A DNA stretch of 11,518 nucleotides from an uncultured Oscillospiraceae bacterium (GTDB lineage Bacteria > Bacillota_A > Clostridia > Oscillospirales > Oscillospiraceae): positions 1 to 11,518 of the forward strand of contig CALXGD010000198.1 of assembly GCA_944387745.1 (NCBI GenBank), given 5' to 3'. Positions 6,116-11,518 of this stretch are shown in pieces. The translations under genes and the position numbers were made by a program. Under the pieces are notes generated by a model. It had not been told where the DNA came from, searched no databases, and saw only the letters and a list, made by a program, of their open reading frames with translations. Each line of letters begins with the position of its first letter. Positions within the stretch are counted from its first letter, which is position 1.

Positions 6116-6997
6116 ATGGAACTGCATCACATGCGCTATGTCGTCGCCGTCGCCGACGCAAAAAGCTTTTCGATGGCCGCACAGAACTGTCATCTGGGAC
6201 AGCCGGCCCTCTCTCAGCAGATTGCCAAACTAGAGCACGAGCTTGGGGTGTCTCTTTTTTATCGGAACCCAAGGAGCGTTATCCTGACTCAGGCGGGAGA
6301 GGCCTTCGTCCTCCGCGCCCGAGAGATTCTCCAGCGCACGGAGGCGCTGCAGGCGGAAATGGATGCCTTTTCTGGGTTGAAAAAGGGCCGCCTTACACTG
6401 GGTATTATCACCAGCCTCCAGTGTATCAACTTTGGCGGGCTGCTGTCGGTATTCTGCAAGAGCTACCCCGGCATTGCCGTCAATATTGTTCAGGATGGGA
6501 CCTATCGGCTGATTGACATGCTTTTGGACCGCCGGATTGATCTCGCCTTTCTGAATCGGCCCGCCTCCGGCTTTCCACAAGGGCTGGATTTTGCAAAGCT
6601 GGGGTGGGATTCCTACTCCCTGGCCGTCCCTTCCATCCACCCTCTGGCGAAGGCAAAATGCGTCAGCCTGAAGCAGTTTCAGGAGGAGCGGTTTATTTTT
6701 CATCAGCCGGGGCAGGTTGCCGCCCAGCTGTGCTTTGAGGCCTGCCGGAAAGCCGGCTTTGAGCCCAATATTGTCTGTCGTTCCGGCGACCCCACCACCG
6801 GCCTCTACATGGTACAGGGAGGACTGGGCGTGGCCTTTCTCCCGTCGGAAGAATTCCAAACCCACGCGGTGGATGGAGTCGTCGAATTAAAGCTCAGAGA
6901 ACAGATCATCAAGGAAGTGGGCATTGCATGGCGGCGGGACTCCACGTCGCCGCTGTTCCGCACCGCCATACAATTCGCCCAGGAATGGGTACGTTGA
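6116..6997 (+). CDS. LysR-type transcriptional regulator, divergent from the transketolase-TRAP operon
   Basis: This 293-aa regulator has the standard LysR layout. The N-terminal winged helix-turn-helix (about 1-60) reads MELHHMRYVVAVADAKSFSM, then AAQNCHLGQPALSQQIAKLE and LGVSLFYRNPRSVILTQAG. A linker helix (about 61-88) follows, then a periplasmic-binding-like effector domain (about 89-293) beginning GRLTLGIITSLQCINFGGLL. The RFIFHQPGQ (about 192-200) and MVQGGLGVAFLPSEEF segments line the usual inducer cleft. GGAGGG lies 9 bases before the ATG. Its position opposite the operon, with matched dyads between, makes it the likely activator responding to the imported substrate or a catabolite. 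Its stop codon lies one base from the stop of the convergent aldehyde dehydrogenase, with no terminator between. Confidence 0.93.
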   Translation: MELHHMRYVVAVADAKSFSMAAQNCHLGQPALSQQIAKLEHELGVSLFYRNPRSVILTQAGEAFVLRAREILQRTEALQAEMDAFSGLKKGRLTLGIITSLQCINFGGLLSVFCKSYPGIAVNIVQDGTYRLIDMLLDRRIDLAFLNRPASGFPQGLDFAKLGWDSYSLAVPSIHPLAKAKCVSLKQFQEERFIFHQPGQVAAQLCFEACRKAGFEPNIVCRSGDPTTGLYMVQGGLGVAFLPSEEFQTHAVDGVVELKLREQIIKEVGIAWRRDSTSPLFRTAIQFAQEWVR

Positions 6998-6998
6998 T

Positions 6999-8435
6999 TT
7001 ACTCTACGTCCATACCGTCCTTATAGAACTCGCCGAACAGTTCCTGGAGAGAGGGCATATCCTCGGGGATGGGACGGGCCACCCAGGTGGTGTTCATGTA
7101 GTGCTTCAGGCTGATATTCTCAGAGACGATGTTGCCGCCCCAAGTGCCACAGCCCATAGAGGACGTAGGAGGCATTCCGTTGGTGGCAGAGCCCGCGTTG
7201 CCCTTGTTGTTGGGCTGACGGACCATGATGCGGGAGACGGGAGCGGCCTTGCCCAGGCGGTCAATGTGGCTGTCGTCCCAGGAGTAAATGCCACAGGAGT
7301 GGCCCTTGCCGCCCACCTCAAAGATCGCGCGCATCATATCCAGAGCGTTCTCAAACTCACCCTCATACTTGAACAGGGCCAGCAGGGTGGTCAGCTTCTC
7401 AGAGGAGAAGAAGTACTCCTTGCCGATCTGATTGATGCCGCCGCCGGTGACCATAATGAACTTCCGGTCCGCGGGGATCTCAAATCCAGCAGCCTCGGCC
7501 AGCTTCTGGGGGCTAATCGCCACGGTGCTGGGCAGACGGTGGCCCGCCTCGTCCCACATGACGTTCTTCAGCTTCTCAGCCTCTTCCTCGTTGGCCAGAT
7601 AGCCGCCCTCAGCCTTCAGCGCCTCTACCATCTGGTCATAGATGCTCTCATGGATCACCAGGTTGCCGTCGCAGGAGCAGCCGGAGCCGAAGTCAGAGGT
7701 CTTGGAAATACGGGTGTTCTGAGCCGCTTCCTTCTGACGCTCGGGGGTGTTGGCGGTTTCGTCAATGATGACGGTGGCATTGCCGGCGCCGGAGCCGTAA
7801 GCGGGAGTTCCGGAGGAGTAGGCGGACTTAACCATGGGACGGCCGCCGGTGGCAATCACCAGGTCGCAGCGCTTCATCAGCTCCTGCGTCAGGGCGATGT
7901 TGGGCTGCTCAATGCCCTGGATGATGTCGGCGGGAGCCCCCTCGCGCACCAGGGTCTCGCGGATGATGTTGATGCACTTATTGGTGACATTTTTAGCGCG
8001 GGGATGGGGGCTGCAGATGATAACATCGCGGGCCTTGATCGCATAGATGATCTGGCCAGCAGGGGTCAGGCAGGGATTGGTGGTAGGCACCAGGGAGGCA
8101 ATCACGCCAACGGGCTTTCCGTACTTCACCAGGCCCTTCTCCGGAATCTCCTCAATCACGCCGACGCTCTTGTTCCGGAGGCAGTCCCGGAGGATCAGCT
8201 TCAGCTTGTTGCGCTTATTGCGCTTGGTGACCTTGTCGCCCAGGCCGGTCTCGTCCACGGCCTCGTCGCTCAGCTGCGCCCACACCTTCAGGTCATAGAG
8301 GGCTGCGGCGACTGCCTGGCACAGGTGATCTACCCGCTCCTGGTCATAAGTCTCAATGACAGCGGCGGCCTTTCTCGCCTTCGCTACCATTTCGTCCAGC
8401 ATTTCGATTTGCTCTGCTGTTACTTCCTTTGCCAT
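6999..8435 (-). CDS. CoA-acylating aldehyde dehydrogenase, sulfoacetaldehyde dehydrogenase-like
   Basis: This 478-aa enzyme starts at ATG 8433-8435, with AAGGAG 11 bases upstream; an in-frame GTG four codons earlier overlaps the ribosome site. It belongs to the acylating aldehyde dehydrogenase branch (EutE, PduP, SucD, AdhE N-domain, SauS), which converts an aldehyde plus CoA and NAD(P)+ to an acyl-CoA. Seen: VIASLVPTTNPCLTPAG and CSPHPRAKNVTN (about 111-151, nucleotide/CoA-binding region typical of this branch), GSGAGNATVIID, the catalytic Cys253 in FGSGCSCDGNLVIHES, and a C-terminal MGCGTWGGNIVSENISLKHY (428-446), then VARPIPEDMPSLQELFGEF. That C-terminus and the Gly-Ser-Gly-Cys-Ser active site look to me most like sulfoacetaldehyde dehydrogenase (acylating). 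This subfamily call is from memory of the family, not from a search. Ethanolamine- or propanediol-type enzymes usually carry a microcompartment peptide; none is visible here. Confidence 0.85.
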   Translation of the reverse strand: MAKEVTAEQIEMLDEMVAKARKAAAVIETYDQERVDHLCQAVAAALYDLKVWAQLSDEAVDETGLGDKVTKRNKRNKLKLILRDCLRNKSVGVIEEIPEKGLVKYGKPVGVIASLVPTTNPCLTPAGQIIYAIKARDVIICSPHPRAKNVTNKCINIIRETLVREGAPADIIQGIEQPNIALTQELMKRCDLVIATGGRPMVKSAYSSGTPAYGSGAGNATVIIDETANTPERQKEAAQNTRISKTSDFGSGCSCDGNLVIHESIYDQMVEALKAEGGYLANEEEAEKLKNVMWDEAGHRLPSTVAISPQKLAEAAGFEIPADRKFIMVTGGGINQIGKEYFFSSEKLTTLLALFKYEGEFENALDMMRAIFEVGGKGHSCGIYSWDDSHIDRLGKAAPVSRIMVRQPNNKGNAGSATNGMPPTSSMGCGTWGGNIVSENISLKHYMNTTWVARPIPEDMPSLQELFGEFYKDGMDVE

Positions 8436-8551
8436 AAATACCAGCACTCCTTTTCATTGCATAATGCTTCTTATTCCCGACCGATTCTGCCGCCCTTTCC
8501 CTGAAATTTTTCAAGGGAGCCTCTCCCTCTCCAGGGGAAGGACACAGAAAT

Positions 8552-8565
8552 GTGCCAGGAATTTT
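8552..8565 (+). repeat. Degenerate direct repeat, copy 1 (GTGCCAGGAATTTT)
   Basis: This 14-mer recurs at 8783-8796 with one mismatch. Similarity extends leftwards in both copies through AAA and GAC to a CCCT-rich flank, so the repeated unit may be about 40 bases with one indel. It looks like a short extragenic repeat or the two ends of an eroded insertion; origin unknown. Confidence 0.45.
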
Positions 8566-8782
8566 GACTAAATATTTTGTGGGCTCACATCTAAATACTA
8601 GCAAGTCAGATGAAAAATGTCTAATACTTGTTATAAATCAAAACGATAAAGAATTCCTTATCAACTGCCATTGTCACCTGCGGCTTTGCAAGTCAAGCCT
8701 CGCCGCGGCGCAAAATCAACAGATGAGCTCTCTGAGATTTCTCCCGGCCCGTTCCCCTTCGCCGGGCTCAGACGTGTCAAAG

Positions 8783-8796
8783 GTGCCCGGAATTTT
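8783..8796 (+). repeat. Degenerate direct repeat, copy 2 (GTGCCCGGAATTTT)
   Basis: Second copy of the 14-mer at 8552-8565, 231 bases away, with 13 of 14 identical bases and a related left flank. Confidence 0.45.
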
Positions 8797-8854
8797 CAGG
8801 CTGTCCGATGAAAATAAAACTGAGATTTCCTAATCGCTTTTGCCTGATATTTAC

Positions 8855-8883
8855 TTGACATCAGCGCCCAAAAAATCTATGCT
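8855..8883 (+). promoter_or_regulatory. Promoter of the second LysR gene
   Basis: A consensus TTGACA (8855-8860) and TATGCT (8878-8883, four of six consensus bases) are separated by exactly 17 bases. Transcription would start near 8890, just before the T-N11-A dyad and about 40 bases before the ATG. Confidence 0.65.
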
Positions 8884-8890
8884 TATATCA

Positions 8891-8905
8891 ATAGAATCTT
8901 TCTAT
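8891..8905 (+). promoter_or_regulatory. T-N11-A LysR operator overlapping the transcription start
   Basis: ATAGAA-TCT-TTCTAT is a perfect 6-base dyad with a 3-base centre, and T8892 to A8904 fits the LysR T-N11-A consensus exactly. Its place at about +1 to +15 of the predicted transcript points to autorepression by the LysR protein encoded just downstream. Confidence 0.6.
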
Positions 8906-8931
8906 CATAATGATTAAGGAGGTGAAATTGT

Positions 8932-9822
8932 ATGACATTGCTGCAGCTGCACTACTTTCAAACGCTCTCCCAGACGCTCCACTATACGAGGGCTGCCGAG
9001 CTCCTACACATCTCCCAGCCCAGCCTGAGCTACGCCATCAGCGAGCTGGAAAAGGAGCTGGGCGTCAAGCTGTTTGAGAAGAAAAAGAAGCAGATCGATC
9101 TGACGGTCTACGGCCAGCAATTTCTCCCCTATGTAGAGCGGGCGCTGGACCTGCTGAAGGAAGGGGCGGATGTGGTCAGTAGCATCGCCTGCAGTTCTCC
9201 CCAGATTGTGCGTCTGGGCTATTTCCACAGCGTCTCCGCCTCACTGGTGCCCTCGATGATTGATAATTTTTATCACCAAGAGGGGGCAAACTACATTCGT
9301 TTTCATTTTACAGAGAGCGCATCCTATGACATTTTGAACCTCATTCAGACAGGAGAACTGGACATGGGCTTCAGCGTCCACCAGGCGGAGTGGGCGGAGT
9401 CTGTGGGCGTCGTGCGGCAGCCTCTCTATCTGGCAGTCTCCTCCCAGCACCCGCTGGCTTCCGCCGGGCATGTCTCATTCCAGGATTTTGCGAAAGAACC
9501 GCTGATTATGCTGGAGCGAGGCAGCAATCTGCGGGACAAAATGGACCAGCTGTTTGCCCAGCAGAAGCTGATCCCCAATGTGGTGTTTGAGGTGCGGGAA
9601 TGTAACGCCGCGCTGCAGTATGTGGGCCTGGGCTTCGGGGTGTCTGTACTGCCCCAGGTGCCCGCCATGGACTCGGATAAGGTCTCCATTCTGCCCATTG
9701 CAGACCATGAGCAGGAGTTTGTTCGGACGGTTTATTTTACGTATCCCAAAAGGGACACCATGTCCCCGGCGGCAAAGCAGTTCAAAGATTATGTCATTGA
9801 CAAATATGCACTGAAAACCTAA
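8932..9822 (+). CDS. LysR-type transcriptional regulator, divergent from the aldehyde dehydrogenase
   Basis: This 296-aa regulator begins at ATG 8932, six bases after a full AAGGAGGTGA Shine-Dalgarno. The helix-turn-helix domain (about 1-60) reads MTLLQLHYFQTLSQTLHYTR, then AAELLHISQPSLSYAISELE and LGVKLFEKKKKQIDLTVYG, similar to the GltC/CynR style. The effector domain starts near IVRLGYFHSVSASLVPSMID (about 92-111) and contains VRQPLYLAVSSQHPLA and ALQYVGLGFGVSVLPQVPA. It shares only family-level similarity with the LysR at 6116, so it is not a recent duplicate. It points away from the aldehyde dehydrogenase across a 496-base spacer, and may control it as well as itself. A strong terminator lies 149 bases after its stop. 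Confidence 0.93.
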   Translation: MTLLQLHYFQTLSQTLHYTRAAELLHISQPSLSYAISELEKELGVKLFEKKKKQIDLTVYGQQFLPYVERALDLLKEGADVVSSIACSSPQIVRLGYFHSVSASLVPSMIDNFYHQEGANYIRFHFTESASYDILNLIQTGELDMGFSVHQAEWAESVGVVRQPLYLAVSSQHPLASAGHVSFQDFAKEPLIMLERGSNLRDKMDQLFAQQKLIPNVVFEVRECNAALQYVGLGFGVSVLPQVPAMDSDKVSILPIADHEQEFVRTVYFTYPKRDTMSPAAKQFKDYVIDKYALKT

Positions 9823-9971
9823 GCCCTCCGGTCTGATCCGGCACAGGCAGTTCAGGGGCGCCAGCCCTTTTGGGGCAGTTGTCCGCTCCCTCCGGTCCGC
9901 CCGCTCAAGGCTGTGCGTATTTGAGCCGGGACCGCAAGGGAAAACATCGCTCAGAAACCGCAGATAGCAAT

Positions 9972-10006
9972 AATCCGCTGAAATCCTTTGATTTCAGCGG
10001 ATTTTT
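9972..10006 (+). terminator. Intrinsic terminator after the second LysR gene
   Basis: AATCCGCTGAAAT (9972-9984) pairs perfectly with 9991-10003 around a CCTTTG loop and runs into TTTTT (10002-10006) on the plus strand. On the minus strand the tail is ATTATTGC, so it acts best in the plus direction. Confidence 0.85.
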
Positions 10007-10114
10007 GGCAGTAATTTTCAATTATGTCTCCACACTTTGCGCGTACCCGCTCCAGAACCGGAGCATCAAAGAAGCATACAAATCCAGGTGCATACAGGGG
10101 ATCTGTAGTTTAAT

Positions 10115-10341
10115 TCAAGCAGGCGTCCTCTTCTTTCCCCTGCGCCTGGACTCATAGGCCCGGCGATCCGCCGCGGCTACAAGGGTCCGATAGTCCTGTC
10201 CATCCTCTGGAACCACAGCGCCTCCGACGATACAGGACGCGGCGACCGCTGTGTCCCCGGGCAGAGAGAGGCTGCTTATTGCCTCGCAGATGTGTCGGGC
10301 CCACTCCTCCGCCTGTGCTCGTCTTTGAATATGGGATTGGT
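10115..10341 (-). pseudogene. C-terminal remnant of a GGDEF (diguanylate cyclase) domain
   Basis: In one minus-strand frame, from about 10341 to the TGA at 10115-10117, the translation gives AQAEEWARHICEAISSLSL, PGDTAVAASCIVGGAVVPED and GQDYRTLVAAADRRAYESRR followed by RGKKRTPA. This is the characteristic end of a GGDEF domain: the helix before the last strands, an SxGxA-like strand, PEDGxD, AADxAxYxxKxxG. The GGDEF motif itself and everything N-terminal is missing: going upstream, the frame enters MATE-derived sequence and meets a stop. There is no start codon or ribosome site. It is a deletion remnant joined to the MATE remnant, so no function is expected. Confidence 0.72.
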
Positions 10342-10522
10342 GGAATGCCCACCGCTGTCAGGGCGATATCAGAGCCCAGCATCCCGATGTAGGCGGTGTC
10401 CACCAGATTGTAGACCGCCTTTGCAGCAAGGCCAGAGTGGCCGGGACCGCCAGCTTTACAATGGCCTTGGCAGGGGGCATGTCCTCAGGACAGACTGTGT
10501 TTGCAACTCTTTATTTAGCCAT
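10342..10522 (-). pseudogene. N-terminal remnant of a MATE-family multidrug efflux pump
   Basis: Starting at ATG 10520-10522, which overlaps the tetR stop, the reading is MAK, TAA stop, RVANTVCPEDMPPAKAIVKL, AVPATLALL. Then, after a one-base deletion near 10418-10425, it continues AVYNLVDTAYIGMLGSDIAL, TAVGI. The KxAVPxTLxxLxxAxYNLVDTxYIG block is the typical first-helix region of MATE Na+- or H+-coupled drug exporters. The frame then breaks off into the GGDEF remnant, so about 90 percent of the pump is absent. Three lesions (premature stop at codon 4, frameshift, deletion junction) make it a clear pseudogene. The tetR-MATE order, overlapping at stop and start, is a common regulator-pump pair. 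Confidence 0.78.
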
Positions 10523-11140
10523 CTGACGCTCCTTTTCTCTCGACTACGCCATAGAGTAGGATATCCAATGCCTTTTGGCGGCTCTCCTCTCTGGCCTCAA
10601 ATCCATGGCCAACCGTGTCCGTCATCTGGCAGCGAATATTGATGAAATCCTGGAACATCTGAAAGGTCTCGATGACCTCCGCTCTGGTGATCCCAGGCCG
10701 CAGGGGAATCGGGTCCAGGATCGCCTCCAGGATGCGGAGATTGAGAGCGTCAAAGGGCTCCTTTCTGGCCTGGATCTCCGCCTGCAGAGGGCTGGGCGGA
10801 GTAATGACAGCCTCACAGAAAATGCGCTGGTAAACGGGGACGGCTTTGAAAAACGCGCTGCGGACCACAAAATACTCCCTCAGCTGTGTTTCAGAGCTTC
10901 GCCCCTCCAGGATCAGGTTAGCTTTGATATAGTCGGTCAGCTTTTGAAAACACTCCTCCACACAGGCCAGGAACAGGCCGTCCTTTGTCTCAAAGTAGTG
11001 GTATACGATCCCCTTGGAAATATCCTGCGCAGAGCAGATGGTGTTGATGGAGCTGGCCCCGTAGCCGCGCTCCGAGGACTCCGTCAACACGCTGTCCAGG
11101 ATGCGCCGCCGGGTCTGCTGATTTTTTCTTCCCGCCGCAT
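10515..11140 (-). pseudogene. TetR-family regulator with 5' frameshift in an A6 tract
   Basis: From GTG 11088-11090 to TAA 10515-10517 the frame encodes LTESSERGYGASSINTICSA, QDISKGIVYHYFETKDGLFL and a TetR ligand-binding domain, but it lacks the first helix of the DNA-binding domain. The missing start lies upstream in another frame: ATG 11138-11140, after an AGGTGAGCTT ribosome site. Adding one A to the A6 run (plus-strand T6 at 11122-11127) gives MRREEKNQQTRRRILDSVLT joined in frame, a textbook TetR N-terminus and a 208-aa protein of normal family length. Without that base the ATG frame stops after 18 codons. The gene is therefore inactive, phase-variable or rescued by slippage on the A-run, or a one-base sequencing error is present. 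It probably repressed itself and the MATE gene that follows. Confidence 0.82.
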
Positions 11141-11156
11141 AAGCTCACCTCAAAAT

Positions 11157-11214
11157 TATTGACTACAAGGTCTATTTTGTGGTAGAGCATTACAAGTAGA
11201 CCAGGTAGTCAATA
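11157..11214. promoter_or_regulatory. TetR-type operator: two GACTACnnGGTC sites in a long inverted repeat
   Basis: Arm 11157-11174 (TATTGACTACAAGGTCTA) pairs with 11197-11214, with two mismatches in 18, around a 22-base spacer. Each arm contains a 12-base near-palindrome, GACTACAAGGTC in one and GACTACCTGGTC (complement) in the other. Each arm also carries an outward TTGACT resembling a -35 hexamer, one per strand. The arms lie 17-74 bases upstream of the tetR ATG, so this is the probable autoregulatory site. No good -10 element could be settled on. Confidence 0.6.
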
Positions 11215-11237
11215 TTTTGAGTATGAACTTTTTAAGA

Positions 11238-11330
11238 ATTCCCAATTCTAATTTGTGTTCCCAAGGTCAGATTTTCCCTTGGTGTTCCCGCTCTCTATAG
11301 AGGTGGGAACACACGAAAGGATTGGGACGT
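11238..11330 (+). promoter_or_regulatory. Structured leader with nested and competing inverted repeats
   Basis: TCCCAAT (11240-11246) pairs with ATTGGGA (11321-11327), enclosing CCAAGG/CCTTGG (11261-11266 with 11277-11282) and GTGTTCCC/GGGAACAC (11282-11289 with 11305-11312). An additional upstream copy, TGTGTTCCC (11254-11262), could pair instead with 11305-11313, so two folds compete. The element lies 48 bases upstream of the exported-protein start codon. No terminator follows. Function unknown. Confidence 0.45.
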
Positions 11331-11377
11331 TCAAAAAAGCAGAATGGACTGCTAACATGACAGATGAGGTGATCCAA

Positions 11378-11518
11378 ATGCGTAAACTATGCGCGCTGCT
11401 GCTGTGTACGGCACTTCTCATTCCCCCCGCCCTGGCGGCTCCGGCCGCTATCGCCTGGCCCCAGTGGGCGGAGGAGGCCCTGGCCTGGGGACAGGAAAGG
11501 GAGATCAGCGGGGAATTT
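11378..11518 (+). CDS. Exported protein, possible SLH-domain protein (5' part only)
   Basis: The first 47 codons are present and the frame is open at the right edge. ATG 11378-11380 is preceded by GAGGTGAT (11366-11373). Residues 1-20 (MRKLCALLLCTALLIPPALA) form a Sec signal peptide with a predicted cut after ALA. The mature start contains WPQWAEEALAWGQEREISGE (29-48 region), which resembles the first motif of an S-layer homology domain (W-A-x-x-A-hydrophobic-x-W, then a G/I-x-G turn). SLH domains bind cell-wall polymers, so a surface protein is plausible, but with so little sequence only export is well supported. It appears unrelated to the catabolic genes on the left. Confidence 0.6.
   Translation, partial: MRKLCALLLCTALLIPPALAAPAAIAWPQWAEEALAWGQEREISGEF

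Larger units (their letters stand above)
8436..8931. other. 496-base spacer between aldehyde dehydrogenase and second LysR gene
   Basis: No convincing gene is present. It contains a degenerate direct repeat pair (see repeats), a CCCGGC/GCCGGG hairpin (8743-8748 with 8761-8766), an AT-rich tract (about 8561-8660) with a CAAGT/ACTTG dyad (8602-8606 and 8626-8630) and related TCTAAATACT and TCTAATACTT copies, and at its right end the promoter and operator of the LysR gene. I see no clear -35/-10 pair for the aldehyde dehydrogenase. Its control element is probably in the AT-rich tract. Confidence 0.5.

Noticed and set aside
6924..8504. A 526-codon open frame on the plus strand opposite the aldehyde dehydrogenase
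   Set aside because: It is low-complexity His/Gly/Val/Ala/Leu-rich mirror sequence of the dehydrogenase, whose motifs are clear on the minus strand; no start signal.
9955..10108. Minus-strand open stretch reading DPLYAPGFVCFFDAPVLERV, RAKCGDIIENYCQK
   Set aside because: It looks somewhat protein-like, but it has no start codon, a stop just upstream, runs through the terminator stem and matches no family I recognise. At most it is an unidentified remnant.
11305..11345. Possible c-di-GMP (GEMM-I) riboswitch, because CGAAAGGATTGGGACG resembles part of its consensus
   Set aside because: The conserved GGGCAAACC segment and the second stem are absent and the spacing is wrong. The similarity is too short, although a GGDEF remnant nearby made it tempting.
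1..11518. CRISPR array, tRNA or rRNA genes, complete insertion sequences, phage genes
   Set aside because: No regularly spaced repeats, cloverleaf-like sequences, transposase or phage reading frames were seen on either strand.

Overview
The window looks like a chromosomal piece of a moderately GC-rich anaerobic Firmicute, probably a gut Clostridia of the Oscillospiraceae type. The grounds are strong AAGGAGG-type ribosome binding sites, split (two-subunit) transketolases, a TRAP importer with a Clostridia-style lipoprotein, an SLH-like exported protein, and TetR/MATE and LysR regulators of familiar low-GC Gram-positive form. The taxon is an inference; no rRNA or marker gene is present.

Left half (1-5802, all minus strand). 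One operon is read right to left: transketolase N-subunit A, transketolase C-subunit A (stop and start share one base), an Asp/Glu-racemase-superfamily protein, transketolase N-subunit B, transketolase C-subunit B, the TRAP solute-binding lipoprotein DctP, then the start of the TRAP small permease DctQ, which leaves the window at base 1. The two transketolases are not duplicates. Copy A keeps most canonical substrate-pocket residues. Copy B keeps the thiamine diphosphate machinery but has replaced the His and Asp that in E. coli TktA bind the substrate phosphate and the acceptor hydroxyl. Two strong hairpins lie between dctP and dctQ and a third before dctP, which suggests post-transcriptional tuning of binding-protein abundance.

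Middle (5803-8931). A LysR regulator is transcribed divergently from the operon, with matched dyads in the shared 313-base region. It runs head-on, one base apart, into a CoA-acylating aldehyde dehydrogenase that most resembles the sulfoacetaldehyde dehydrogenase type. Upstream of that gene is a 496-base spacer holding a degenerate repeat, and then a second LysR gene (8932-9822) with its own promoter, a T-N11-A dyad and a downstream terminator.

Right end (9823-11518). This is a decaying segment: a C-terminal GGDEF remnant abuts an N-terminal MATE efflux pump remnant (in-frame stop plus frameshift), and the adjacent tetR is frameshifted in an A6 tract. A large two-part TetR-like operator and a foldable 90-base leader follow, then the start of an exported, possibly SLH-containing protein.

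Working hypothesis (inference): the TRAP system imports an acidic sugar-like compound, sulfonated or carboxylated. One or both transketolases remove two-carbon units from it, and the acylating aldehyde dehydrogenase captures a short aldehyde product as a CoA thioester. This resembles the known sulfo-transketolase route of sulfoquinovose breakdown (SqwGH followed by sulfoacetaldehyde oxidation). Here, however, there are two different transketolases, an inserted racemase-fold protein and a TRAP importer, and no sugar isomerase, sulfoquinovosidase or kinase is visible.
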